Positions 9,253 through 17,476 are shown, counted from the first letter of the stretch. The stretch is DNA of 64,000 bases from Neobittarella massiliensis (ex Bilen et al. 2018) (GCF_900289145.1 NZ_OKQO01000005.1:186001-250000); one strand, 5' to 3'. The notes: generated by a model from the letters alone, not told the origin. Program-made: numbers and translations.

Positions 9253-9429
9253 GTTGGGCACTGCTGGGCTCTGTTAGGCGAGGTATCTATTTTCGCGGTG
9301 GTGTGGCCGGGCAGGCATATGGGCGGCGGCGATACCTTGCAGCACGGGGTGCGGCAGGCGATAACTTTTGGAGGGACGGGACCCGGGGCGGAACGTGTTC
9401 GTTCCTTATATAGATAGGTCGCGGCCAGA

Positions 9430-9891
9430 TCAGCGGTAGTGGCCGGCGAGCTGGCCCTGCTGCAGGATATGCCCCTGCATGGCCGCCAGCAGTTGGCGGC
9501 GGCGGGTGGTGGGCGGCAGGGAGAGCCGGCAGTCGAGCGCGTACACGGTAAAGTGGTAGCGGTGTGACCAGTGAAAAGGCGGTTTGGGCCCGCGGTAGCG
9601 ATTTTTGCCGTAGGCTACCCCCTGCACTGCGCCGCCCAGGGCGGACAGCGCGGCGCCGGGGGGGATATTGCCGGGGATGACCGGGGCGGCGGGGAGATCC
9701 CAGATGAGCCAGTGGGGGTAGGCGGGGATGGGGTGATCCATATCGCACAGCACGACGGCCAGCGAGACGGCCTGACTGCTGAGGCCGGACAGCTCGAGCT
9801 GGGGCGAGCAGTCGGCCCCAAAGCCGGTGTGCAGCAGGGGGATCTGGCCCCCGTTTGCGAAACTGGGCGAGGTGACGGTGAGTGAAGACAT
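9430..9891 (-). CDS. YbhB/YbcL-family PEBP (Raf kinase inhibitor-like) protein
   Basis: A 153-residue phosphatidylethanolamine-binding-fold protein. Family hallmarks are the CDMDHPIPAYPHWLIWDLP segment that forms the anion-binding pocket, IPPGA, and the YRGPKPPFHWSHRYHFTVYA block. Bacterial members are cytosolic or periplasmic proteins of unclear function. ATG preceded by AAAGGAG at 6 nt. Transcribed divergently from the SIS operon and convergent with mscS. It is slightly shorter than typical (about 160-180 residues). Confidence 0.88.
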   Translation of the reverse strand: MSSLTVTSPSFANGGQIPLLHTGFGADCSPQLELSGLSSQAVSLAVVLCDMDHPIPAYPHWLIWDLPAAPVIPGNIPPGAALSALGGAVQGVAYGKNRYRGPKPPFHWSHRYHFTVYALDCRLSLPPTTRRRQLLAAMQGHILQQGQLAGHYR

Positions 9892-10267
9892 AGGCGCTCC
9901 TTTTTATAGTACCGGTGTGTAAGGCGGCCTGATGGCGGCCCCATACACAGTGTAACACGGCCGGCAGGCGGGGGCAAACGCCGCGCTCTACAGGGGCGAC
10001 GGGCTGCACAGCGCCGGCGGTGGAAAAATAGAGAGACTGCCAAAAAGCACCGCAAAACACCGGTGTTTTGGACGGTGTCTGTCTGCGAGGTGCCCAAAAT
10101 ATCCGGCCAATTTTAACCCTTTGCACAAAATCTTCGCCGTTTGCCTTGGGTAAAAAGTCTCTTTTTTGTGGTGTTCGCCAATCTTTTTTATGCAACTATA
10201 CAGGGGCATTTTTTGGTGCTATACTGAACATGTTTCGAGTACGCACAATAAAGGAGGCCGTTTTTTT
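9892..10267. other. divergent intergenic region upstream of first SIS operon
   Basis: 376 bases containing the promoter region described at 10151-10225. No further gene is supported. Confidence 0.6.
10151..10225 (+). promoter_or_regulatory. promoter/operator region of SIS operon copy 1
   Basis: An extended -10 (TGC plus TATACT at 10220-10225) lies 42 bases before the first start codon with only a weak -35. The 75 bases align without gaps to 13985-14059 before copy 2 (53 identical positions by my count), including TAAAAAGTCT, a 17-base box at 10179-10195 that differs at one base, and the -10 hexamer at equal spacing. Confidence 0.65.
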
Positions 10268-11410
10268 ATGAACCGTTTAGACTATCACAGCCCTATGGTG
10301 CAGCAGGCCGTTGAGACCCCGACCATGCTGCCACCCATTATTGAGGCGAGCTTTTCTGATGAGGCCCTGCGCGCAGCGCTGCCGGCCGATCCCAGCAGCA
10401 TCAAGCAGGTGATCCTGTCGGGCTGCGGCGACTCGTTTGCCAGCGGCGCCGCCACCTATCCCGCTTTTGCACAGCTGTGCCAGCTGCCGGCGCAGGGCAT
10501 CTCGGCCCTGTACTGCGGCCGCTACACCACCCCCGCCGAGCTCGACGGGGCGCTGGTGATCTTAAACAGCATCTCGGGCGGTGTTTCGCGGGTGGTGGAG
10601 AGCGCCCGCCACGCCAAGGCCCACGGCGCTTTTACCGTGGCGCTGACCGGCGACCCCGAGTCGCCGCTGGGCAAAGAGTGCAACAGCGTTTTGCAGCTCA
10701 AGGACATGCCCTACATGCCCGGCACCCCCAAGGTGATCGCCTACACCGCCTCCTGCGTGGGGCAGTTTTACCTGGCGGCCAAGCTGGCCCAAGCCCAGGG
10801 CAAGATCGACGATGGGGAGTATCAGGACATCCGCCACGCGCTGTACCGCTACGGCACCAGCGATCTGGCCGAGGTCATCGACGAGATAGACGAGACGGTT
10901 TTTGGCTGCATGGACAAGTGGGCCAAATTTGACCGCTATACGATGCTGGGCGACGGCGGCGACTACGGCGCGGCGCTGTTCTCGGGCTTTAAGTACCCCG
11001 AGTCGGTGGGCCGCATGGCCAACTGGGACGACACCGAAAACTTTAACCACGTGGGCTACTTCCACCGCGAGCTGGACAAGATCGGTACGGCCATGGCCAT
11101 CAGCGCCGACTCGCCCACGCTGCAGCGGGCGGTAAAGACCGCCGAGACGCTGTGCCAGCTGGGCCGTATGGTGGTCATCGCCACCGACGCCGACCGGGAG
11201 CTGTTCCCCAAAGAGGCGGTGGTCTGCACTATGCCCAAGGCCTCTTACCCGTGGATGGCGGCCGGGTTCTTGCACATCCCGCTGTCGCTGCTGGCCTCGT
11301 ACCCGCACGCGCTGGAGCCGGATATGCTGGCGCCTTACCGCAAAAAGCAGGGCGTATGGGACAACGCCAACATCAGCCGGCTGCAGGACAGCCACATCGA
11401 AGTGCTGTAA
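10268..11410 (+). CDS. double-SIS-domain sugar-phosphate protein, operon copy 1, first subunit
   Basis: A 380-residue protein built from two SIS (sugar isomerase) folds, as in the GlmS isomerase half, FrlB deglycases and NagB-II deaminases. SIS1 contains SGCGDSFASG (residues 51-60) and ILNSISGGVSRVVESARHAK (98-117), equivalent to the phosphosugar-binding loops of GlmS-like proteins. SIS2 contains the LGDGGDYGAALF loop and the block DDTENFNHVGYF with E257 and H261 as possible catalytic residues. ATG at 10268 follows AAGGAGG by 10 nt. It leads a three-gene operon with a second SIS protein and a PfkB-fold protein, and has an 83%-identical copy at 14104-15240. A phosphosugar isomerase, deaminase or deglycase role is inferred; the substrate is unknown. 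Confidence 0.85.
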   Translation: MNRLDYHSPMVQQAVETPTMLPPIIEASFSDEALRAALPADPSSIKQVILSGCGDSFASGAATYPAFAQLCQLPAQGISALYCGRYTTPAELDGALVILNSISGGVSRVVESARHAKAHGAFTVALTGDPESPLGKECNSVLQLKDMPYMPGTPKVIAYTASCVGQFYLAAKLAQAQGKIDDGEYQDIRHALYRYGTSDLAEVIDEIDETVFGCMDKWAKFDRYTMLGDGGDYGAALFSGFKYPESVGRMANWDDTENFNHVGYFHRELDKIGTAMAISADSPTLQRAVKTAETLCQLGRMVVIATDADRELFPKEAVVCTMPKASYPWMAAGFLHIPLSLLASYPHALEPDMLAPYRKKQGVWDNANISRLQDSHIEVL

Positions 11411-11425
11411 GAGGAGGGGAACAAA

Positions 11426-12550
11426 GTGGCAACTATCACCAGAAACGACTGTGAGCAGAACGCTCTTTCTAAACAGGTAAAGGATTTCGCCGCGCTCGTG
11501 CCCGGCTACATAGATGAGATGTACGCGGCAGCGGTGGACGCCGCCGCCAAGATCGCTGAGAAAGACAGCGCTTTGGTGCGCCCCAGCGACGTGTACGTGA
11601 CCGGCTGCGGCGACTCGTACTGCGCCAGCATGGCCGCCGCCCCGGCGCTGCGGGCACTGCTGCCGGGCTGCACGGTACACCCGGTGCGGGCCAATGATCT
11701 GGCCGGTCAGATCCCGTCGTTCATGCTGAAAAAAGGGGTGCTGGCCATGGGCATCAGCGCCTCGGGCACCGCACAGCGGGTGCTCGACGGCATGGTGCGC
11801 GCTAAGGGGAGCGGGGTCTTTACCATCGCTCTGACCGGCAATGCCACCACCCCGCTGGGCAAGGCCTGTGACAGTGTAGTGGCGCTGCCCAAACCGGAGG
11901 TTGTGTCGCCCACCCCCAGCGTGCTGAGCTATGCGGTGTCCTGCCTGGGCGTGATCTTTACCGGGGTGGGGCTGGCACTGGCTGCCGGAACCATTACCAA
12001 AGAGCAGGCCGAGGGCTATAGAGAGGACGCCAAGGCCTACTGCGTGGCCTGCGGCGACCTGTGCCAGGAGCAGGCCGACGACATTTTTGCCTTGGCGCAG
12101 GAGCTGCAGGATTGCGACGGCTTTGACTTTGTGGGCGACGACGCCGACTTTGCCACCGCCTATTTTGGCAGCTGCAAGTTCGCCGAGGGCTTTGGCCCCT
12201 TTACGGTATACGACGACTCGGAGAACTGGGAGCACGTCAACTACTTTATCAAGGATACCCACCACATGGCCACCTTTGCCGTTATCAGCAAGTCCTCGCC
12301 GTCGCTTTCGCGGCAGCTGGAGCTGCTGCCGGTGGTGGAGCATTTGGAGCGCAAAGGCGTAGTGGTGACCGACCTGCCGGCTGAGAGCATCGCGCAAAAA
12401 GGGCTGCACATCATCAGCCTGCCCGAGGCTCCGGTATCCTGGTTGGCGCCGGCGGCCAACTACCTGGCGCTGTCGCTGCTGGCCAGCTACATGACCGTGC
12501 TCGACGGCGAGCCGTTCTTCCGCGGTTTTGCCGGCCCCTGGGGCAAGTAA
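11426..12550 (+). CDS. double-SIS-domain sugar-phosphate protein, operon copy 1, second subunit
   Basis: 374 residues, homologous to but clearly distinct from its upstream neighbour. The first SIS loop is VTGCGDSYCASM (58-69) and the second phosphate loop is MGISASGTAQRVLDGMVRAK (108-127). The second domain holds DDSENWEHVNYF with E266 and H270, matching the E/H spacing of the first subunit. A small Cys cluster C206-x2-C209-x3-C213 (AYCVACGDLC) is specific to this subunit and kept in copy 2. The GTG start follows GAGGAGG 15 nt after the previous stop. A heteromeric SIS complex with the first subunit is an inference from adjacency. Best copy: 15256-16392. Confidence 0.83.
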   Translation: MATITRNDCEQNALSKQVKDFAALVPGYIDEMYAAAVDAAAKIAEKDSALVRPSDVYVTGCGDSYCASMAAAPALRALLPGCTVHPVRANDLAGQIPSFMLKKGVLAMGISASGTAQRVLDGMVRAKGSGVFTIALTGNATTPLGKACDSVVALPKPEVVSPTPSVLSYAVSCLGVIFTGVGLALAAGTITKEQAEGYREDAKAYCVACGDLCQEQADDIFALAQELQDCDGFDFVGDDADFATAYFGSCKFAEGFGPFTVYDDSENWEHVNYFIKDTHHMATFAVISKSSPSLSRQLELLPVVEHLERKGVVVTDLPAESIAQKGLHIISLPEAPVSWLAPAANYLALSLLASYMTVLDGEPFFRGFAGPWGK

Positions 12551-12568
12551 CAGACCGCAATGCCCGGC

Positions 12569-12601
12569 GGGGGATGTGTGCATATATGCATGTGCTCCCC
12601 C
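12569..12601 (+). promoter_or_regulatory. intercistronic hairpin before PfkB-fold gene, copy 1
   Basis: GGGGGA (12569-12574) pairs with TCCCCC (12596-12601) around a perfect 12-base palindrome TGCATATATGCA (12579-12590). No T run follows, so it may be an RNA-stability or attenuating element. Copy 2 lacks it. Confidence 0.5.
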
Positions 12602-12626
12602 GTGCACTGATACTGGAGGGATCGAG

Positions 12627-13547
12627 ATGAAAAATTACGCCGTGACCGGTTCCATCATGCTCAACAACATCAAGTACGCCGACGGCAGCACCAAAGAGGG
12701 GCTGCTGGGCGGCGGCGGGCTGTATGCGCTATCGGGCATTCGACTGTGGACCGACCAGTGCCACTTTGTGGGCGATATCGGCGAGGACTTTGAGACGCTG
12801 GTGGCCCCCTGGTGGGACGGCAACCACATACCCCGCACCGGGCTGAACCTGTGCCACAGGCACTGCGTGTACAACCAGGTGAACTACGAGCCCGACGGCC
12901 GCTTTTTCGAGCACTCTATCTACCCCGAGGGCAGCGCCCACAACATGTACATGGTGACCCACCCCGAGCAGATAGAGCCGGTGGCCGGTGACCTGAAGGG
13001 CTTGTCGATGGTGGCCAGCGCCAACCCGGTGGAGTTTCGCAAGATCGGGCGCATGCGGGAGAAGTACGGCTTTAAGGTAATGTTTGAGATCAATACCGGC
13101 AACTGTAAGGCCGGGTTTTTAGACGATATTCTGGAGTGCCTGCAGCATGTGGACATCTACTCGGTAAACCTGCCGGAGGCCAAAGACATCTTTTCGCAGG
13201 AGACCGAAGAGGGATGTATCGCCGCCATGCAGAAGATTGGCAAGCCCTGCTTTTTTAGAGTGGGCATCAAGGGCAGCTACATGGTGATGCCCGACAAGGC
13301 GTGGTTCGTGCCCATTGTGCGCGGCGAGCACGACATAGACCCCACCGGCTGCGGCAACTCGTCGACAGCGGCGGCTTTCTTTGCCATGTGCGAGGGAGAG
13401 GACCCGCTGATGTGCGCAATCATAGGCAACGTGACCTCCTGCCTGAACGCGCAGCAGTTTGGCCCCATGCCGGTGATGGATGCGGCGCTGCGCCAAAAGG
13501 CCCGCCAGATGGCCGAGGACCTGTACCGGCAGTACAGCGGCCAGTGA
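12627..13547 (+). CDS. PfkB-fold carbohydrate kinase-like protein, operon copy 1
   Basis: 306 residues of the PfkB (ribokinase) superfamily. The N-terminal glycine block GGGGLYALSGIRLWTD and VGDIGEDFE correspond to PfkB signature 1. The C-terminal signature is DPTGCGNSSTAAAFF (238-252). The family consensus there is D-T-x-G-A-G-D, whose last Asp is the catalytic base; here residue 244 is Asn. Kinase activity is therefore uncertain although the anion-hole glycines remain. Fructoselysine-6-kinase (FrlD) is a PfkB protein that works with a SIS deglycase, so a similar kinase-deglycase pair is one model. ATG follows TGGAGGG. The gene is 76 nt after the second SIS gene and ends before a terminator. 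Confidence 0.82.
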   Translation: MKNYAVTGSIMLNNIKYADGSTKEGLLGGGGLYALSGIRLWTDQCHFVGDIGEDFETLVAPWWDGNHIPRTGLNLCHRHCVYNQVNYEPDGRFFEHSIYPEGSAHNMYMVTHPEQIEPVAGDLKGLSMVASANPVEFRKIGRMREKYGFKVMFEINTGNCKAGFLDDILECLQHVDIYSVNLPEAKDIFSQETEEGCIAAMQKIGKPCFFRVGIKGSYMVMPDKAWFVPIVRGEHDIDPTGCGNSSTAAAFFAMCEGEDPLMCAIIGNVTSCLNAQQFGPMPVMDAALRQKARQMAEDLYRQYSGQ

Positions 13548-13614
13548 GTGCTTTGAGCGGGCGGCGAGAGCGGCCTGCAAGAGCGCGGACCGGTAAGTGA
13601 CCTGGAAATAAAAA

Positions 13615-13647
13615 GAGAGCGGACCGCTGGGTCTGCTCTCTTTTTTT
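13615..13647 (+). terminator. terminator of SIS operon copy 1
   Basis: Stem GAGAGCGGACC pairing with GGGTCTGCTCTC (one mismatch), then seven T. Confidence 0.9.
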
Positions 13648-14103
13648 GCGCAGTGGAGCTGGGGGCGCGCAGATGGGCGGCAGGCGTGATCGCGCGCTGC
13701 TTTGTGGGAGCGGCAGCGTGCAGGGGTTGACGACACGACTGTTAGGCGGTGCCAAAATAGCACCGCAGCGGGGCGAGCGCCGCACAGGGCCGGATGGCTC
13801 CCCCATTTTGCCTTGATAGAGATTGTTTGTGTATTTGCATATTTTTTTATGATATAAAAGCCATAAAGCGTCTATTCGTCAATTGATAGTTTATATATAA
13901 ATGATTTATAGATACCGTTATTTAACTTCTGTATTTATGGTGTTATTTTTACTTTTTGCACAAAGCAGCGTCGAATAGGACCGTTAAAAAGTCTTTTATT
14001 TGCTGTATTTAACAATCTTTTTTGTGCAATCACACAAAACACAGCTTTCGTGCTATACTAAAATCATTCGGGACACACATGTGAGACAAAGGAGGTTCTA
14101 TCT
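13648..14103. other. AT-rich intergenic region between the two operon copies
   Basis: About 455 bases without a gene. The stretch 13811-13920 is about 25% GC (28 of 110 by count) against GC-rich neighbours. It contains the copy-2 promoter and a perfect 7-bp inverted repeat TTTTGTG-N6-CACAAAA at 14020-14039. Confidence 0.7.
13985..14059 (+). promoter_or_regulatory. promoter/operator region of SIS operon copy 2
   Basis: Extended -10 TGC plus TATACT (14054-14059), no good -35, gapless counterpart of 10151-10225. The 17-base box is at 14013-14029. Confidence 0.65.
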
Positions 14104-15240
14104 ATGAATCGTTTAGACTACCACAGCCCTATGGTGCGGCAGGCCGTTGAGACGCCCACCATGCTGGCGCCCATTATGGAGGCGAGCTTTACGGATGAGG
14201 CGCTGCGGGCGGCCCTGCCGGCCGACCCCAGCAGCATTAAGCAGGTGATCTTGTCGGGCTGCGGTGACTCGTTTGCCAGCGGTGTCGCCACCTACCCCGC
14301 TTTTGAGCAGCTGTGCCAGCTGCCGGCGCAGGGCATCTCGGCTCTGTACTGCGGCCGCTACACCACCCCCGCCGAATTTGAGGGGGCGCTGGTGGTGCTA
14401 AACAGCATATCGGGCGGGCCCTCACGAGTGATAGAATCTGCCCGGCATGCCAAGGCCCACGGCGCTTTTACCGTGGCGTTCACCTCGAACCCCGATTCGC
14501 CGCTGGCCAGAGAATGCGATAGCATCTTGCAGTTAAAAGAGCTGCCCGACACCACCGGCACGCCCAAGGTGATCGCCTACACCGCCTCTTGCGTGGGACT
14601 ATTTTACCTGGCGGCCAAGCTGGCCGAGACCCAGAAAAAGATAGACGGCGCCGAGTACCAGGCGGTGCGCGACGCGTTGTACCGCTACGGGACCAGCGAC
14701 TTTGCCGCGGTGGCCGATACGATCGACGAGACAGTTTTCGGCTACATGGAGACCTGGTCTAAATTTGACCGCTACGCGATGTTGGGCGACGGCGGCGACT
14801 ACGGCGCGGCGCTGTTTGCGGGCTTTAAATTTCCCGAGTCGGTGGGGCGCATGGCCCACTGGGACGACACCGAGAACTTTAACCACGTGGGCTACTTTCA
14901 CCGCGAACTGGACAAGATCGGCACCGCGATGGCGGTGAGCGCCGACTCGCCCACGCTGCAGCAGGCCATAAGGACCGCCCGCGTGCTGTGTGAGATGGGG
15001 CGCATACCGGTCATAGCCACCGACGCCGAGCGGGAACTGTTTCCCCCGGAAGCGGTGGTCTGCACTATGCCCCGCGCCCCTTATCCGTGGATGGCGGCCG
15101 GTTTTTTGCACATTCCGCTGACGCTGCTGGCCTCGTACCCACACGCGCTGGAGCCGGATATGCTGGCGCCTTACCGCAACAAACAACACCCGTGGGACAA
15201 CGGTGACCGGCTGCGCAAGAGCCACATCGAAGTACTGTAA
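14104..15240 (+). CDS. double-SIS-domain sugar-phosphate protein, operon copy 2, first subunit
   Basis: 378 residues, the tandem counterpart of 10268-11410; 61 differences in the first 360 aligned residues by my count (83% identity), clustered at residues 128-152, 178-190 and 287-302. All SIS loops (SGCGDSFASG, LGDGGDYGAALF) and the E257/H261 block DDTENFNHVGYF are unchanged, so both copies look functional. The C-terminal tail is two residues shorter. ATG follows an AAAGGAGG. It heads the second operon after its own promoter. Divergence mainly in surface-like segments suggests altered specificity or assembly, which is inference. Confidence 0.85.
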   Translation: MNRLDYHSPMVRQAVETPTMLAPIMEASFTDEALRAALPADPSSIKQVILSGCGDSFASGVATYPAFEQLCQLPAQGISALYCGRYTTPAEFEGALVVLNSISGGPSRVIESARHAKAHGAFTVAFTSNPDSPLARECDSILQLKELPDTTGTPKVIAYTASCVGLFYLAAKLAETQKKIDGAEYQAVRDALYRYGTSDFAAVADTIDETVFGYMETWSKFDRYAMLGDGGDYGAALFAGFKFPESVGRMAHWDDTENFNHVGYFHRELDKIGTAMAVSADSPTLQQAIRTARVLCEMGRIPVIATDAERELFPPEAVVCTMPRAPYPWMAAGFLHIPLTLLASYPHALEPDMLAPYRNKQHPWDNGDRLRKSHIEVL

Positions 15241-15255
15241 GAGGAGGGAAACAAA

Positions 15256-16392
15256 GTGGCAACTATCACCAGAAACGACTGTGAGCAGAACGCTCTTTCT
15301 AAACAGGTAAAAGAATTTGCCGTGCTCGTACCCGGCTACATAGATGAGATATATGCCCGGGCGGTCAAGGTCGCTGCCGACATGGCGGCCCAGGACGCCG
15401 TGCTGGTGCGGCCGGAGGCGGTGTATGTGACCGGCTGCGGCGACTCGTACGGCGCCAGTATGGCCGCCGCCCCGGCGCTGCGGGCACTGCTGCCGGGCTG
15501 CACGGTGCACCCGGTACGGGCCAGTGACCTGGCCGGGCATGTAGCCGCCTTTCGGCTGAAAAGAGGGGTGTTGGCCATGGGCATCAGCGTTTCGGGCACC
15601 ACCCAGCGGGTGCTCGACGGCATGGCGCGCGCCAAGAGCTGCGGCGCTTTTACCATCGGCCTGACCGGCGGTACCGACAGCCCGCTGAGCAGGGACTGCG
15701 ACCGTGCCGTGGCGCTGCCCCAGCCAGAAGTGAGCGCCGAGCCGGGCGCGCCCGCCCCCAGCGTGTTGAGCTACGCGATATCTTGCCTAGGCGTGATCTT
15801 TACCGGGGTGGGGCTGGCACTGGCCGCCGGGACCATTACCCAAGAACAGGCCGAGGGCTATAGAGAGGATGCCAAGGCCTACTGCGCGGCCTGCGGCGAG
15901 CGCTGCCAGGAGCAGGCCGACGACCTGTTTGTGCTGGCGCAGGAACTGATGGGGTGCGACGGCTTTGACTTTGTGGGCGACGACGCCGACTTTGCCACCG
16001 CCTACTTTGGCAGCTGCAAGTTTGCCGAGGGCTTTGGCGCTTTTACGGTGTACGATGACTCGGAGAACTGGGAGCACGTGAACCACTTTATCAAAGACAC
16101 CCGGCACATGGCCACCTTCTCGGTCATCAGCAAGAGCTCGCCGTCTCTATCGCGGCAGCTGGAACAGCTGCCGGTGGTGGCGTACCTTGGGCGCAAAGGC
16201 GTAGTGGTGACCGACCTGCCGGCCGAGCGCATCGAGCCCCAGGAGCTGCATGTCATCAGCCTGCCCGAGGCTCCGGTATCCTGGTTGGCGCCGGCGGCCA
16301 ACTACCTGGCGCTGTCGCTGCTGGCCAGCTACATGACCGCGCTGAGCGGCGAGCAGTTCTTTCGCGGTTTTGCCCGGCCCTGGAACAAGTGA
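15256..16392 (+). CDS. double-SIS-domain sugar-phosphate protein, operon copy 2, second subunit
   Basis: 378 residues, counterpart of 11426-12550. It keeps VTGCGDSYGASM, MGISVSGTTQRVLDGMARAK, the E/H block DDSENWEHVNHF and the Cys cluster AYCAACGERC. A four-residue insertion lies just before the PSVLSY segment near residue 165. GTG start with GAGGAGG, again 15 nt after the preceding stop. The first 18 codons and the SD are nearly identical at DNA level to copy 1 (see findings). Confidence 0.83.
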   Translation: MATITRNDCEQNALSKQVKEFAVLVPGYIDEIYARAVKVAADMAAQDAVLVRPEAVYVTGCGDSYGASMAAAPALRALLPGCTVHPVRASDLAGHVAAFRLKRGVLAMGISVSGTTQRVLDGMARAKSCGAFTIGLTGGTDSPLSRDCDRAVALPQPEVSAEPGAPAPSVLSYAISCLGVIFTGVGLALAAGTITQEQAEGYREDAKAYCAACGERCQEQADDLFVLAQELMGCDGFDFVGDDADFATAYFGSCKFAEGFGAFTVYDDSENWEHVNHFIKDTRHMATFSVISKSSPSLSRQLEQLPVVAYLGRKGVVVTDLPAERIEPQELHVISLPEAPVSWLAPAANYLALSLLASYMTALSGEQFFRGFARPWNK

Positions 16393-16443
16393 GCCGGCGA
16401 TGGACCGCTGACGGACAGTTGGGCGTGAGGAGGTAACAGCGAG

Positions 16444-17364
16444 ATGAAAAAATATGCGGTGACCGGGGCGATCATCCTCAATGACATTCGCTACACCGAC
16501 GGCAGCACCAAAGAGGGACTGCTGGGCGGCGGCGGGCTGTATGCGCTATCGGGCATTCGGCTGTGGACCGACGACTGCTTGATGGTGGGCAACATCGGCG
16601 AGGATTTTGAGACGCTGATCGCCCCCTGGTGGGATGGCAACCACATACCCCGCACCGGGCTGAACCTGTGCCACAAGCACTGTGGCTACAACCAGGTGAA
16701 TTATGAGCCCGACGGGCGCTTTAACGAGCACTCGATCTACCCGGAGGGGGACAGCCACAGCATGTACCTGGTGAGCCACCCCGAGCAGATAGAGCCGCTG
16801 GCCGGCGACCTGAAAGGCCTGTCGATGGTGGCCAACGCCAACCCGGTGGAATTTCGCAAGATCGGGCGCATGCGGGAGAAGTACGGCTTTAAAGTGATGC
16901 TGGAGGTGAACTCCCACCACTGCAAGGCCGAGGACTACGAAAACGTGATGGCCTGTTTAGAGTATGTGGATATTTTTTCGGTGAACCTGCCGGAGGCCAA
17001 GGACCTGTTTTCACTGGACACGGAGGAGGCGTGCATCGCCGCCATACAGCGTACCGGCAAGCCCTGCTTTTTTAGGGTGGGCACCAAGGGCAGCTACATG
17101 GTGATGCCCGACAAGGCGTGGTTCGTGCCCATTGTGCGCGGGGAACACGACATAGACCCTACCGGCTGCGGCAACTCGTCGACAGCGGCGGCTTTTTATG
17201 CCATGTGTGAGGGGGAGGACCCGCTGATGTGCGCGATCATGGGCAACGTGACCTCTTGCCTGAACGCGCAGCAGTTTGGCCCCATGCCGGTGATGGATGC
17301 GGCGCTGCGCCAAAAAGCCCGCCGCATGGCCGAGGACCTGTACCGGCAGTACAGCGGCCGGTGA
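16444..17364 (+). CDS. PfkB-fold carbohydrate kinase-like protein, operon copy 2
   Basis: 306 residues, 49 differences from the copy-1 protein (84% identity by count), most at residues 151-180. GGGGLYALSGIRLWTD and the C-terminal DPTGCGNSSTAAAF are identical, so Asn244 in place of the family Asp is conserved in both copies. ATG follows GAGGTAACAGCG. The gap to the second SIS gene is 51 nt and lacks the copy-1 hairpin. Transcription should end at 17441-17476. Confidence 0.82.
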   Translation: MKKYAVTGAIILNDIRYTDGSTKEGLLGGGGLYALSGIRLWTDDCLMVGNIGEDFETLIAPWWDGNHIPRTGLNLCHKHCGYNQVNYEPDGRFNEHSIYPEGDSHSMYLVSHPEQIEPLAGDLKGLSMVANANPVEFRKIGRMREKYGFKVMLEVNSHHCKAEDYENVMACLEYVDIFSVNLPEAKDLFSLDTEEACIAAIQRTGKPCFFRVGTKGSYMVMPDKAWFVPIVRGEHDIDPTGCGNSSTAAAFYAMCEGEDPLMCAIMGNVTSCLNAQQFGPMPVMDAALRQKARRMAEDLYRQYSGR

Positions 17365-17440
17365 GTGCTTTGAGCCGGTACCAGACCGGCGAGCGGTGGT
17401 GCGGAATTACTCCCGCTGCCACTGCGCATTAACTTTAAAA

Positions 17441-17476
17441 GAGAGAGCTGGCCGATCGGTCTGCTCTCTCTTTTTT
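17441..17476 (+). terminator. terminator of SIS operon copy 2
   Basis: GAGAGAGC stem pairing with GCTCTCTC, six T, 76 bases after the PfkB-fold stop. Confidence 0.9.

Noticed and set aside
14020-14039. TTTTGTG-N6-CACAAAA as a shared operator of the two operons
   Set aside because: Copy 1 has no matching inverted repeat at the aligned place.
10268-17364. Insertion-sequence-driven duplication
   Set aside because: No transposase or inverted repeats seen at either end.
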